A DNA stretch of 53,379 nucleotides from Azoarcus sp. (GCA_030656215.1 JAUSOD010000111.1:1-53379); one strand, 5' to 3'; shown: positions 1-9,079, counted from the stretch's first letter. Notes: a model not told the origin generated them from the letters alone. Numbers and translations: made by a program.

Positions 1-2
1 TC

Positions 3-485
3 AAGCCCTACATGAAGCACGGGCTGTGGATGGGCTCGCTGCTGTTCGGCATCGACCAGAAGCTCTTTGGCGGCAAGACGCCGTGGAGCCTGCACAACAC
101 GGCCGCCCACGACAAGCTCAAGCCCGCCATCGAGTGCGCGAAGATCGACTACCCCAAGCCCGACGGCAAACTCACCTTCGACCGCCTGTCGTCGGTGTTC
201 CTGTCCAACACCAACCACGAGGAAGAGCAGCCCTGTCACCTGCGGCTCAAGGACGCCTCGGTGCCGATCGCGGTGAACCTGGCGCTCTACGACGCGCCCG
301 AGCAGCGTTACTGCCCGGCCGGGGTGTATGAGATCGTCCACGATGGGGAGGCGGGCGCCCCGCGTCTGCAGATCAACGCGCAGAACTGCGTGCACTGCAA
401 GACCTGCGACATCAAGGATCCGACCCAGAACATCAACTGGGTGGTGCCGCAAGGCGGCGAGGGGCCGATTTACCAGGGGATGTGA
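3..485 (+). CDS. Electron transfer flavoprotein-ubiquinone oxidoreductase, C-terminal part
   Basis: This is the 3' end of a gene that begins before the window; the open frame runs from base 3 to a TGA at 483-485. ETF-QO passes electrons from reduced electron transfer flavoprotein (fatty-acid and amino-acid dehydrogenation) to membrane ubiquinone. The visible part carries the family's C-terminal 4Fe-4S region, with a CVHCKTCDIKDP stretch followed by the characteristic NINWVVPQGGEGPIYQGM ending. It also has the SLFNTNHEEEQP-like segment (here SVFLSNTNHEEEQP) typical of the family. The FAD domain lies outside the window. The identification is by recognition of these motifs and the C-terminus is intact. 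Confidence 0.95.
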   Translation, partial: KPYMKHGLWMGSLLFGIDQKLFGGKTPWSLHNTAAHDKLKPAIECAKIDYPKPDGKLTFDRLSSVFLSNTNHEEEQPCHLRLKDASVPIAVNLALYDAPEQRYCPAGVYEIVHDGEAGAPRLQINAQNCVHCKTCDIKDPTQNINWVVPQGGEGPIYQGM

Positions 486-545
486 TCGGCTGCGGGTCGC
501 CTGTGATATACATATGAGTCACTTCACAACAGACTGCGCTGCGCC

Positions 546-1238
546 ATGACGAGCACAAACGAGTATCCCGTCGTGTACGGGACCGAAGACATCCTGAGAA
601 GCCTGTGCGATTCGATAACCAAGGTTCTGACGGTTGCCACCGAGAGCCAGATCCGCTATTCGGGCATGGTTCAGCGCATTACCAAGACCTGCCTCAAACC
701 GGACATCGGATGCTTCGTGCTGTTCGACGGAGGCTTCTCCGGCCTCGTTGTCATCAACTTTTCTGCCCCTGCGGCGATGGAGTTGTACGAGCGCTATATG
801 CTGAACATGGGCATGTCCAAGGACGACTTGGTCAGCTCCTACACGGCAGATGAGGTCGGCAACGTGATGGGCGAGCTGATGAATCAGATCGTTGGCGACT
901 TCACCGGCAAGGTGGCGCGTGAGCTGCAAACCCACATCACGCAAAATCAGCCCAAGATGCTGGCCCTGAGTAAACAGGTGATGCTGAGTGTGGACACCAA
1001 CCTCGAGAAGCCCGAGGCCCGCCGCGTCACTTTTCATACCGGGCGCAACAACATCTTCTATCTGGAGATGGCCATCGACCGCACCGAATTCATCAAGTTG
1101 AATGACTTCGTTCCGAGCGAGGAAGCCGATCCGGATGAGCTGATTGCGCGGGCGGGTGCGGAAAACGACGCCAGGTCGACGGTTCAGAACTTCGAATCAA
1201 GCGAGCATGACGAACTGCTGAAGTCGCTCGGAATGTAG
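546..1238 (+). CDS. DUF3334 family protein
   Basis: A 230-residue soluble protein with no signal peptide or membrane segment. The whole length resembles the DUF3334 family, which has no established function. The central part (about residues 80-130) has a TADEVGNVMGELMNQ helix that recalls the E-x2-N helices of CheC/CheX-type phosphatases, but the full CheC signature is not matched, so this is only a fold-level guess. The C-terminal tail is acidic and probably disordered. There is no strong ribosome site before the ATG at 546; it is chosen because the conserved domain begins right after it. It stands alone between the ETF-QO gene and a convergent TonB receptor gene. Confidence 0.75.
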   Translation: MTSTNEYPVVYGTEDILRSLCDSITKVLTVATESQIRYSGMVQRITKTCLKPDIGCFVLFDGGFSGLVVINFSAPAAMELYERYMLNMGMSKDDLVSSYTADEVGNVMGELMNQIVGDFTGKVARELQTHITQNQPKMLALSKQVMLSVDTNLEKPEARRVTFHTGRNNIFYLEMAIDRTEFIKLNDFVPSEEADPDELIARAGAENDARSTVQNFESSEHDELLKSLGM

Positions 1239-1306
1239 CCCTTGGGGGGCAGTGGCGGAGCCGGCGAAAGCCGCGTGGGGGAGTAATCCGTATCAGTAGG
1301 GGCAGG

Positions 1307-1354
1307 CCCCGCGTCGTCTTCCATAGGAAGAATTTCCGACTTTCGTCCGGTGTG
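1307..1354 (+). repeat. 48-bp direct repeat, copy 1
   Basis: Forty-three of 48 bases match copy 2 at 3723-3770, in the same orientation. The best conserved core reads CCATAGGAARAATTYCCGAC. Similarity continues weakly to an ATGTGA motif some 8-13 bases further on. This copy lies between DUF3334 and the 3' end of the receptor gene and has no gene starting behind it, so it looks like an orphan regulatory element or a relic of a duplication. Confidence 0.75.
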
Positions 1355-1385
1355 GCCCCTGCTTATGTGACTCGGCGGCGGACCC

Positions 1386-1420
1386 AAAAAAAGGCGCCCC
1401 GTCGGGGCGCCCTTTTTTTG
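1386..1420. terminator. Bidirectional intrinsic terminator
   Basis: A perfect 8-bp stem (GGCGCCCC/GGGGCGCC, loop GTC) at 1393-1411 is preceded by a run of A and followed by a run of T. It can therefore stop transcription in both directions. It serves the receptor gene on the minus strand and anything reading through from DUF3334. Confidence 0.9.
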
Positions 1421-1437
1421 CTGCAGTGGCGGGGAAC

Positions 1438-3618
1438 TCAGAAGCTGTAGCGCACGCCGCCGAAGATCTGGCGCTCGCGGCCGGCAACCTTGCCGTCCAC
1501 GCGGCTGACCAGATACTCGCGATTGGTCAGATTGTGTCCACTGAGGAACACTGTGTAACGCTGGCCACGCGGCGTGTAACTCACCGCTGCGTTCCACAGC
1601 GTGTAGGCCGGGATGGTGCCTTCCATGCCGCTGAGGTCTTCGTCCCGCGTGTTTGCGCCATCGGAGTACTGGCGGCTGACGTAGTCGACGCCGATCCGGG
1701 CATCGACGCCGACCGGATGCTGGTAGCCGAGCGACAGCGACGCCAGGTGGTGCGGCGCGTAGGGCAGGCGGTTGCCGCTGCTGATGCCCTGATCGGGATC
1801 GTCCTTGCGGAACTTCGCGGTGAAGAGGTTGGTATAGGCGCCGGTCACGTAAATGTTGTGCGCGGTGCCATACACCTTGCCGAAGTCGATCCGGCCGGCA
1901 AGCTCAAGGCCCGACTGCTGCGAACGCCCGCCATTGACGAAGGTCCCCGGCTGCCCCTGGATCACGATCTCGTCGAAGTCGGTGTTGAACAGCGTCGCCT
2001 CCAGCGCGACCCCGCGGAAGTAGGTCGAGCGGATCCCGAGTTCCCAGTTGGTGCTCTCCTCCGGCTTGGTCTTAGACACCACCGCAGTATTCGCCCCGTC
2101 GGCATCGATGTCGCGATCCGGGCGCGGCGGCGCGAAGCCCTTGTGCACGCCGGCAAACACCGTGGTGTCGGTAATCCCGTTCCATGCCAGGCCGATGCCA
2201 GGCAACACCTCGGTAAAGCGATTGGTAAGGCGCGCCTCAGGATTGGTGTGCGCGTCGCCGTCAGCCCGCTTCACGTCGGTCTTGATTTCGACGTCCTCCA
2301 CCCGCACTCCCGGGGTCAGCGCCCAGTCGCCGAGGTAGAAGGTGTTCTGCGCATAGTAGGACTTGGCCTCGACCTCAATGTCGATCAACTCGCGCGGTAG
2401 CGAATTGGCCTTGGCAAAGCTCAGGCTCTGGAAATCCGCCGTGTTGCCGCGGAACTGCTTGCGGGTGATGTCTTCCGCGTGGTATCGAAGCCCGACCACT
2501 GCATCGCTGGGGATGCCGAAGAGCTTGTGGCTGAAGTCGAGCCGCGGCTCTATGCCCCAGTAGGTGTACTCGCGCGGACGCCAGCGCCCGCCGCACAGGT
2601 CGGCATTGGAGAGATCGTCGTTATCCACCCCGCCCGGACATCGCTCCAGCGCCGAACGCCCGCTGTTCTCACCCGAGTCGTTGATCTGGCGGAACGAAGC
2701 CCGGTCCGAATGCACATGGTAAAGCTGGGTGCTCAGCTTGGCCCGGTCGTTGATCTCGAAGATGTGCTGCAACTGCAGGCTGGTGCGTTCATGCTCGAAC
2801 TCGTCGTTCCTGCCGGTGGGCGCCTGGAACTTGTCCTCCTGCCACTCCACCGCGCCGAGCCCGGTCTCGGAGATCTGCGAATTCTCCCGATAGTAGCCCA
2901 GCTTGCCGATCAGGGTGTGGCCCTCGGCCAGGTTCAGCTGGCCCTTCAGGGTGTATTCCTGGACCTCGAAATCGTGATTGTCGCGCACGCCGTCGCCGCG
3001 CTTCTGCAGCGCATCAAGCATGATCCCGCCGCGCTCGCCGCCGACGCCGACATTGGCGTGCAGACCGTAGAAGTCGTTGTTGCCCACGGTGGCCGCGACG
3101 CTGCCGGCAACACCGTCGGTCGGCACCGGCCGGGTCACAAAATTGATCATCCCGCCTATGGTCTGCGGCCCGTACAGGACTTGGCCCGAGCCCTTCACCA
3201 CTTCGATGCGACGTACGCGATCGAGCGGCGTGGAGTAATGCGCCGACGGGTCACCGTAGGGTGCGAGAAACAGCGGCATGCCGTCCTCAAGCAGCAGGGT
3301 GCGCGAGCTGCGGCGCGGGTCGAGACCGCGCACGCCGATGTTGAGCCCGAGTCCGAAGGAGTCCTCGCCCACGATGTGGATGCCGGGTACAGTGTTCAGC
3401 GCCTCCTTCACCGAAAACGGCTGTCGCTCCTGCAATTCCAGCTCGTCGACAACCGCGAACGATCCGGGAACCGACTCGAGCCGGTCGGGCAGGATGCCGC
3501 TGACCGACACCGCCGGCAGGGTGACGATCGCTGCCGACGGCGCAACCTGGGCCATTGCGGGGGTAAACACCAGCGCCGATAACACCGCTGCCGCTACGGG
3601 TTTGGGATTGAAGTGCAT
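1438..3618 (-). CDS. TonB-dependent outer-membrane receptor, FecA-like
   Basis: A 726-residue outer-membrane receptor of the TonB-dependent family, which takes up ferric chelates or other scarce ligands with energy from TonB/ExbBD. An N-terminal signal peptide ends near PAMAQ. A plug domain follows, with GLNIGVRGLDPRRSSRTLLLEDGMP-type motifs and VVKGSGQVLYGPQTIGG, closest in style to FecA plugs. The barrel ends in the classic aromatic residue (GGVRYSF). There is no N-terminal secretin/TonB signalling domain, so it is a transport-only receptor. The ATG at 3618 is preferred over an upstream start at 3696 because AAGGAGACA lies just before it and it begins the signal peptide. The ligand is unknown. 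A divergent two-component system suggests regulated expression. Confidence 0.88.
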   Translation of the reverse strand: MHFNPKPVAAAVLSALVFTPAMAQVAPSAAIVTLPAVSVSGILPDRLESVPGSFAVVDELELQERQPFSVKEALNTVPGIHIVGEDSFGLGLNIGVRGLDPRRSSRTLLLEDGMPLFLAPYGDPSAHYSTPLDRVRRIEVVKGSGQVLYGPQTIGGMINFVTRPVPTDGVAGSVAATVGNNDFYGLHANVGVGGERGGIMLDALQKRGDGVRDNHDFEVQEYTLKGQLNLAEGHTLIGKLGYYRENSQISETGLGAVEWQEDKFQAPTGRNDEFEHERTSLQLQHIFEINDRAKLSTQLYHVHSDRASFRQINDSGENSGRSALERCPGGVDNDDLSNADLCGGRWRPREYTYWGIEPRLDFSHKLFGIPSDAVVGLRYHAEDITRKQFRGNTADFQSLSFAKANSLPRELIDIEVEAKSYYAQNTFYLGDWALTPGVRVEDVEIKTDVKRADGDAHTNPEARLTNRFTEVLPGIGLAWNGITDTTVFAGVHKGFAPPRPDRDIDADGANTAVVSKTKPEESTNWELGIRSTYFRGVALEATLFNTDFDEIVIQGQPGTFVNGGRSQQSGLELAGRIDFGKVYGTAHNIYVTGAYTNLFTAKFRKDDPDQGISSGNRLPYAPHHLASLSLGYQHPVGVDARIGVDYVSRQYSDGANTRDEDLSGMEGTIPAYTLWNAAVSYTPRGQRYTVFLSGHNLTNREYLVSRVDGKVAGRERQIFGGVRYSF

Positions 3619-3722
3619 TGTGTCTCCTTGTAATTTTTTGAGTTGCTGCCGAGCAGCACATCGACTCGCTGGTCGTTCGCGCAAATCCCACCGCAAACAT
3701 GCCGCCGTGCAGCGTACGTGTA

Positions 3723-3770
3723 CCCCGCGTCGTCCTCCATAGGAAAAATTCCCGACTTTTGTCCGGTGCG
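3723..3770 (+). promoter_or_regulatory. 48-bp direct repeat, copy 2, in divergent promoter region
   Basis: Matches copy 1 (1307-1354) at 43 of 48 bases. It lies in the 182-bp region between the divergent starts of the TonB receptor (3618) and the sensor kinase (3801). An extended -10-like TGTGATACT follows at about 3786-3794, very close to the kinase ATG. It is a candidate binding site for the adjacent NarL-type regulator; this is inferred from position and conservation only. Confidence 0.55.
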
Positions 3771-3800
3771 CGAACCGCCCGCTGATGTGATACTGCCCCC

Positions 3801-5231
3801 ATGGAACTGACCTACGTGCTGTTGCGCCGCGCTGCGGCGATTTCGCTCGCCTGTCTGCTGTGCGTCCTGCTCCTCGCGGCGTGGCGGGCTCAATCCGATG
3901 TCCACCGCGAAGGGCAGGGTGCCGGGCAGCTCGCGCTTTTGATCAGCCAGCTCACCGCTTTGCAGAACGCGCCGGACAATGCGCTCCCGGACCGGATCGA
4001 GGGTTTGCGCGAAGCGGGCCGCCTGGGCGGCTTGCGTCACCTCCAGTTCCGGCTCGAGGATGGGCGAAGCGGTGAAGTGCTGGCGCAATCCGAGGAGGAG
4101 GAACTCGCCCCGCCGACTATGCGACCCTTTCTGTGGCTGCTGGGCCTCTTTTCGCGCCCGCACTTGGCGGAGGAGTCGGTCTGGCTGCTGGAGCGTGCCG
4201 ATGGCCGCAGCTTTCGTGTGACCCTGACCACTCATCCGTTCAGCGAGCAACGCGAGGCGTTCGACGAAATCGTCGGCGTCACCGGGGTCCTGCTGCTCTA
4301 TGGCTTCGGCCTGCTGGCGGCCCTCTACTGGGCGGTGCGGCACGCCTTTGCGCCACTGCGCCAGATCCTCGACACCATTGCCGCCTTCGAGCGCCAGGAC
4401 TACGGGGCACGCCTGCCCGCCCTGCGCATCCGCGAACTCGATGTGATCGCAGGTGCCCTCAACCACCTGGCGGCAGCGCTGGGGCAGACACAGGACGAGC
4501 GACGCCTGCTCAGCCTCAAGGTGCTGACCCTGCAGGAGGACGAGCGCGCCCACGTCGCCCGCGAGCTGCACGACGAATTCGGCCAATCGCTCACCGCGAT
4601 GCGGGCCGATGCGACCTATCTGCTGCGGCGTACCGAAAAGCAACCCGAGCTGCACACCGTGGCAGCAGCGCTGGAACAGCAGTGCGCCCGGGTCCAGCAG
4701 GACATACGCAATCTGCTCGGCTGGATCGGCAACCCGTGTGGCGACAGCGGCCGCGGACCGGTTCCGATTCGCGACCTGATCGAAACCCTTGTCCAGAGCT
4801 GGCGCCAACGCCCGGGACAAACTGTCCACTACCAGCTGACCATGGACCTTGACGGCATCGATATCCCCCAAGGTCTGGCACTGAACCTGTACCGCATGAC
4901 CCAGGAGGCGCTCACCAACATCGCCCGCCACGCCGGCGCAGAAACGGTAACAGTCGCGCTCGCCGCCCGCCTCGGGGAGGGCGTGCGGTGGTCGGTGTGC
5001 GACGACGGCACCGGCATTGCCTCCTACGCCGAGGCCTTGCAGCGGGGCAATGGCCTGGCCGGCATCCGTGAGCGGGTCTGGGCCCACGGCGGCGAACTGG
5101 AAATGCTCGATCGAGGCCCGGCGGGCGGGCCACGGGGGCTGTGCCTTCAGGCCCGCTTTCCATGGCCGGAAGCGGCACACGAGCGCGCCGACCGCGCATC
5201 GGCAATGACGTACGGGAGGACAGTCGTATGA
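3801..5231 (+). CDS. Sensor histidine kinase, NarX/UhpB (HisKA_3) type
   Basis: A 476-residue membrane kinase. One membrane segment lies near residues 10-30 and a second around 160-180, enclosing a short periplasmic sensor domain of about 130 residues with no recognised ligand motif. A HAMP-like linker (LRQILDTIAAFERQDYGARLP) leads to the HisKA_3 phosphoacceptor helix, where ELHDEFGQ places the phosphorylated histidine at about residue 257. The HATPase domain has the N-box NIARHAG and the DDGTGI and GNGLAGIRERV motifs. Its stop overlaps the start of the response regulator by four bases (ATGA), so the two are translationally coupled. The divergent TonB receptor is the obvious candidate target gene. 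Confidence 0.93.
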   Translation: MELTYVLLRRAAAISLACLLCVLLLAAWRAQSDVHREGQGAGQLALLISQLTALQNAPDNALPDRIEGLREAGRLGGLRHLQFRLEDGRSGEVLAQSEEEELAPPTMRPFLWLLGLFSRPHLAEESVWLLERADGRSFRVTLTTHPFSEQREAFDEIVGVTGVLLLYGFGLLAALYWAVRHAFAPLRQILDTIAAFERQDYGARLPALRIRELDVIAGALNHLAAALGQTQDERRLLSLKVLTLQEDERAHVARELHDEFGQSLTAMRADATYLLRRTEKQPELHTVAAALEQQCARVQQDIRNLLGWIGNPCGDSGRGPVPIRDLIETLVQSWRQRPGQTVHYQLTMDLDGIDIPQGLALNLYRMTQEALTNIARHAGAETVTVALAARLGEGVRWSVCDDGTGIASYAEALQRGNGLAGIRERVWAHGGELEMLDRGPAGGPRGLCLQARFPWPEAAHERADRASAMTYGRTVV

Positions 5232-5860
5232 TCAGCTTGCGCGTGGCACTTGCCGACGATCACGCCGTGGTGCGCACCGGATATAGACGGCTGCTGGAAC
5301 TGGAGCCGAATGTCAGCGTGGTGGCCGAATTCGCCGACGGCGAGACGGCATACACCTGGCTGAGCGCCAATCATGCCGACATTCTCATTCTTGATCTTTC
5401 AATGCCCGGGCGCGGCGGTCTCGAAACGCTGCGGCGGCTCAAGGCCCGAGTGCCGACCCTGAAAATTCTCGTCTTCAGCATGCATGACGCGCCGGCGATG
5501 GTCAGTCAGGCCATGCAGGCGGGTGCCGACGGCTATCTGACCAAAGGCAGCGCCCCGGAAGCGCTGATCACGGCAGTGCTCGACCTTGGCACAGGCGGGC
5601 AGCCGTTGTCGGCGGAGGCCGTGCGCGCCTTGAGCGAAGCCGGGAACGATAGCCAGGCGCCTCATCAGGTGCTGTCGCTGCGGGAATTCCAAGTCTTCAC
5701 GATGCTCGCGAAGGGACTGGCGGTCGACGACATTGCCGCGCGGCTGTGCGTCAGCGCCAAGACCGTCGCCAACTACCAGACAGCCATCCGGCAGAAGACC
5801 GGGCTGAGCAATGCGCTGGAGATGTTTCGCTACGCGCGGACCCACGCCCTGATCGAGTGA
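5228..5860 (+). CDS. LuxR/NarL-family response regulator
   Basis: A 210-residue DNA-binding response regulator, partner of the kinase whose stop codon it overlaps. The receiver domain shows the acidic pair (D10, D11), the phosphoacceptor aspartate in LILDLSMPG (about D56) and the conserved lysine in LTKGSAPE (about K106). The C-terminal LuxR helix-turn-helix runs from LSLREFQVFTMLAKGL to KTVANYQTAIRQKTGL. The start at 5228 gives the standard MISLRVALADDH opening; upstream in-frame starts lie inside the kinase gene. It probably binds the 48-bp element upstream of the kinase and receptor genes, but no site preference can be read from the protein. Confidence 0.93.
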   Translation: MISLRVALADDHAVVRTGYRRLLELEPNVSVVAEFADGETAYTWLSANHADILILDLSMPGRGGLETLRRLKARVPTLKILVFSMHDAPAMVSQAMQAGADGYLTKGSAPEALITAVLDLGTGGQPLSAEAVRALSEAGNDSQAPHQVLSLREFQVFTMLAKGLAVDDIAARLCVSAKTVANYQTAIRQKTGLSNALEMFRYARTHALIE

Positions 5861-5947
5861 ACCGGATGATGGGAGCCGGGCTCAGTTTGCTCCGGCTTTC
5901 CTGTTCAGGAACAATGCAATGCAGTCAGACAGAACCAGGACCACCTT

Positions 5948-7477
5948 ATGGATATGAAGAGTATTGCGTTCGACAACACCTACGCCCGGGACCTGATCGG
6001 GTTCTATGTGCCCTGTCAGCCCGAGCCGGCCCCGGATCCAAAGCTCGTCTACTTCAATCACGAACTGGCGGCAGAACTGGGGCTCGAGCCTGGCGGCGAC
6101 GATCCGTCTGCGCTGGCGGCCACGCTGGCGACTATCTTCTCCGGCAACCGCTTGCCCGAGGGGGCGACGCCGCTCGCCCAGGCCTACGCCGGCCATCAGT
6201 TCGGACAGTTCTCGCCGCAGCTCGGCGATGGCCGTGCGCTGTTGATCGGTGAACTGATCGACCGCCATGGCAAACGCCGCGACCTCGCCTTCAAGGGATC
6301 GGGCAAAACCCCGTTTTCGCGCCGCGGTGACGGCAAGGCCGCGATCGGTCCGATGCTGCGCGAGGTGCTGATCGGCGAAGCGATGCACGCCCTGGGCATC
6401 CCGACCACGCGTGCCCTGGCGGTGGTGACCACCGGCGAGCAGGTCTATCGCGACCGGCCCTTGGCGGGGGCGACGCTGACGCGCATCGCCGACAGCCATA
6501 TCCGGGTGGGCACTTTCCAGTTCTTCGCCACCCATGGCTCGCTCGAGCAGGTGACGAAGCTGGCCGACTACACCATCGCGCGGCATGCTCCCGAACTGGT
6601 CGGTGCCGAAGATCGATACCTGCAGTTCTTTCAATTGGTGGCCGAACGGCAGGCCGCGCTGGTGGCGCAATGGATTCACGTCGGCTTCATCCATGGGGTG
6701 ATGAACACCGACAACATGAGCCTGGCGGGCGAAACCATCGACTACGGCCCGTGCGCCTTCATGGAGGCCTACGAGCCCGGGGCGGTGTTCAGCTCCATCG
6801 ACGATTTCGGCCGCTACGCCTACGATCAACAAGCAAAGATCGCGCGCTGGAACCTGGCGCGTCTCGCCGAGACGCTGCTGCCCTTGATCGCGGCCGACCA
6901 GCCACGGGCGATCGAACTGGCCACCGAGGTGATCGACGCCTTTCCGGCGCGACACCGGCACCACTGGCTCGAAGGTGCGCGCGCCAAGCTCGGACTGGCC
7001 GGACAGGTGGACGACGGCGAGCGCATCGATACCGCCCTCGCCGAAGACTGGCTGGCTTTGCTGCAGGCGAGCAAGGTCGACTTCACGCTGGCCTGGCGGC
7101 GGCTTGCCGATACCGCAGGCGGCAACGAAGGCCCGCTGCGGGCGCTGTTTGGCGAACACCAGGCGCTCGACGACTGGCTGGTGCGCTGGCGGGCACGCTG
7201 CGCCGCCGAGGACGCCCAGGCGGAGGCGAGCACATCGCATGACCACGCCGAAGCGCGTGCAAAACGTATGCGATGCGTCAATCCGTGGCTGATACCGCGC
7301 AATCATCGCGTCGAGGAAGCCCTCGACGCGGCCTCGGAAGCGGGCGACCTGAAACCCTTTGAACAACTGCTGGAGGCCTTGCGCCTACCCTACGAGGAGC
7401 GCCCGGCCATGTCCCGCTTCGCCGAACCGGCCACCGCGTCTTTCAACCAGACGTTTCGCACTTTTTGCGGTACCTGA
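5948..7477 (+). CDS. selO: Protein adenylyltransferase SelO (YdiU/UPF0061)
   Basis: A 509-residue pseudokinase-fold enzyme. SelO proteins transfer AMP from ATP to serine, threonine or tyrosine of target proteins, linked to redox stress. Visible motifs include YAGHQFGQFSPQLGDGRA, DLAFKGSGKTPFSRRGDGKAA, the catalytic-loop equivalent HGVMNTDNMS and IDYGPCAFM, plus the late MRCVNPWLIPRNHRVEEAL segment. The length is normal for the family. It ends in TFCGT, so a cysteine sits third from the end, where animal homologues carry selenocysteine. There is no selenocysteine here and the stop is an ordinary TGA after CGT. The ATG at 5948 has a weak AGGA upstream; an ATG two codons on is equally possible. 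Confidence 0.95.
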   Translation: MDMKSIAFDNTYARDLIGFYVPCQPEPAPDPKLVYFNHELAAELGLEPGGDDPSALAATLATIFSGNRLPEGATPLAQAYAGHQFGQFSPQLGDGRALLIGELIDRHGKRRDLAFKGSGKTPFSRRGDGKAAIGPMLREVLIGEAMHALGIPTTRALAVVTTGEQVYRDRPLAGATLTRIADSHIRVGTFQFFATHGSLEQVTKLADYTIARHAPELVGAEDRYLQFFQLVAERQAALVAQWIHVGFIHGVMNTDNMSLAGETIDYGPCAFMEAYEPGAVFSSIDDFGRYAYDQQAKIARWNLARLAETLLPLIAADQPRAIELATEVIDAFPARHRHHWLEGARAKLGLAGQVDDGERIDTALAEDWLALLQASKVDFTLAWRRLADTAGGNEGPLRALFGEHQALDDWLVRWRARCAAEDAQAEASTSHDHAEARAKRMRCVNPWLIPRNHRVEEALDAASEAGDLKPFEQLLEALRLPYEERPAMSRFAEPATASFNQTFRTFCGT

Positions 7478-7666
7478 GCGGCCGCGGTCGATCAGCACCA
7501 CCGCCGTAGCCTCGGCACAAGCTCACCACGACCGGCCCCGTCACGCCGGGAACTTCGATCGTCGCTGCCGGGTCGTTACTGCATCGCGACGACGCCCCGC
7601 CCGGTGGCCGGCCCGGCCATGCGGGGTTCGCTCCTCTTCCCACATGCACGATCCGGAGGCCGAATC

Positions 7667-8707
7667 ATGCGTGATCGAACCAGGTATTTCTCCATTGGCC
7701 GCGCCGCGGTGACAGGCATCGCGCTCGGTGCGCTCGTTCTCACCACGCCCGTGCTCGCGCAGGACCCGCCCGCCTTGCTCGAGATCAGGGAATGGCCCGT
7801 CCCCTGGGCCGGGACCCTGCCGCGCGACCCCTACAAGGCGCCCGACGGCGGAGTCTGGTTCGTGGGTCAGATCGGCAACTACGTCGCCCGGCTCGACCCG
7901 GCGTCCGGCGACATGCAGCGTTTCGAGATTCCGGGCGCCGGGCCGCACACGGTGATCGTGGATGCCAAAGGCACGCCGTGGTACGCCGGAAACCGCGACC
8001 GCCACATCGGCAAGCTGAACCCCGCGACCGGTGCGGTCACCCGCTACGCCATGCCCGAAGGCGTGAACGACCCCCACACCATGGGCTGGACTTCCGACGG
8101 CAACATCTGGTTCACGGTTCAGCGCTCGGGCAGCGCGGGCTTCATCGGCAAGCTCGACACCAACTCCGGCGCGGTGGAAACCGTCGAGGTGCCGGGCCGT
8201 GGCATGCGCCCCTACGGACTCGTCGTGGACAGGAACGATCGGCCCTGGATTGCCTTCATGGGGTCCAATGCCATTGGCACAGTGGATCCGGCCACGATGA
8301 AGCTGGCGATCCACAACACGCCGGACGAAGGCAGCCGCATCCGCCGCATCGGGATGACATCCGATGGGCGTATCTGGTGGGTGGATGCAGCGCACGGGTA
8401 TGTCGGCGTCTACGACCCCGCCGCCGACGCGATGAAACAGTGGCAAAGCCCGGGTGGCGAGCAGTCGTCGCTGTATGCGATGGCAGTCGATGGCAATGAC
8501 CGCGTCTGGTACGTGGAAGCCGGCCTGAGCCCAAACCGCTTTATCGGCTTCGACACAAAAACCGAGACCTTCATCTCGATCGACGAAATACCGTCCGGAG
8601 GCGGCTCCGTACGTCACATGGTGTTCGACCCCGAAACCAACGCCATCTGGTTCGGCACCGACACCCATACGATCGGGCGGGCGACGGTTCCCGCTGCCAC
8701 ACAGTAA
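7667..8707 (+). CDS. Secreted Vgb-like (streptogramin lyase family) beta-propeller protein
   Basis: A 346-residue exported protein. The signal peptide ends near VLAQD. The body is a series of about seven blades with GxVWFVGQIGNYVARLDP, GTPWYAGNRDRHIGKLNP and GNIWFTVQRSGSAGFIGKLD-type repeats, as in virginiamycin B lyase and NHL propellers. The segment aligning with the lyase active site reads SSLYAMAVDG, with no histidine where the lyase has its catalytic one, so drug-lyase activity is doubtful. The ATG at 7667 is chosen for its GGAGG site and for starting the signal peptide. No gene partner is evident; its likely role is a periplasmic binding or scaffold protein. Confidence 0.8.
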   Translation: MRDRTRYFSIGRAAVTGIALGALVLTTPVLAQDPPALLEIREWPVPWAGTLPRDPYKAPDGGVWFVGQIGNYVARLDPASGDMQRFEIPGAGPHTVIVDAKGTPWYAGNRDRHIGKLNPATGAVTRYAMPEGVNDPHTMGWTSDGNIWFTVQRSGSAGFIGKLDTNSGAVETVEVPGRGMRPYGLVVDRNDRPWIAFMGSNAIGTVDPATMKLAIHNTPDEGSRIRRIGMTSDGRIWWVDAAHGYVGVYDPAADAMKQWQSPGGEQSSLYAMAVDGNDRVWYVEAGLSPNRFIGFDTKTETFISIDEIPSGGGSVRHMVFDPETNAIWFGTDTHTIGRATVPAATQ

Positions 8708-8902
8708 GCGGGAGTCCGGCGCGCACGCAGCCTTTATCCGCTGCAATGGCACCTTTCGCGCCGACGTCTTGTCGACAGAATGGGAACGCAGGACAAGGAC
8801 ATGCTCCGCGTCCATCGGACACCCAACGAGCGGCCATACCCGGCGGGGTTCGTTCCAAGCCGGTTCGGCCAGGCAGATGCGGCATTTCCAAGGAGCGCAA
8901 AC

Positions 8903-9040
8903 ATGTTGAAAGCAATAATGGCGGTATTGATGGCAACGGGACTGTTGATCTCGGCCACGGGCTGCGAAACGATGGCGGGCGCCGGACGCGACATCCAGCG
9001 CGGAGGCGAGGCCATAGAGGATAAAGCCGAGAAGAAATAG
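8903..9040 (+). CDS. Entericidin A/B-like small lipoprotein
   Basis: A 45-residue protein. A hydrophobic signal sequence leads to the lipobox LISATGCETMAG, so the mature lipoprotein begins at the cysteine and is only about 25 residues long, rich in G, R, E and K (AGAGRDIQRGGEAIEDKAEKK). This is the standard entericidin EcnA/EcnB pattern. Entericidins are envelope lipoproteins, with EcnB linked to osmotically induced lysis in enterics; the role in betaproteobacteria is unclear. AAGGAG lies 8 bases before the ATG. A longer in-frame reading from 8780 lacks a ribosome site and is rejected. Confidence 0.88.
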   Translation: MLKAIMAVLMATGLLISATGCETMAGAGRDIQRGGEAIEDKAEKK

Positions 9041-9079
9041 CCGCCCCGAATCGGTCCGGGCTACCAAAATCATTGTCTC

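Noticed and set aside
2479-3582. 367-codon open frame opposite the TonB receptor
   Set aside because: Shadow of a high-GC gene; no ribosome site and no recognisable domain, while the other strand has clear receptor motifs.
5870-5900. Intrinsic terminator after the response regulator
   Set aside because: The AGCCGG/CCGGCT stem is only six pairs with a short T stretch; too weak to call.
5882-7366. 494-codon open frame opposite selO
   Set aside because: Antisense shadow; SelO motifs on the plus strand are unambiguous.
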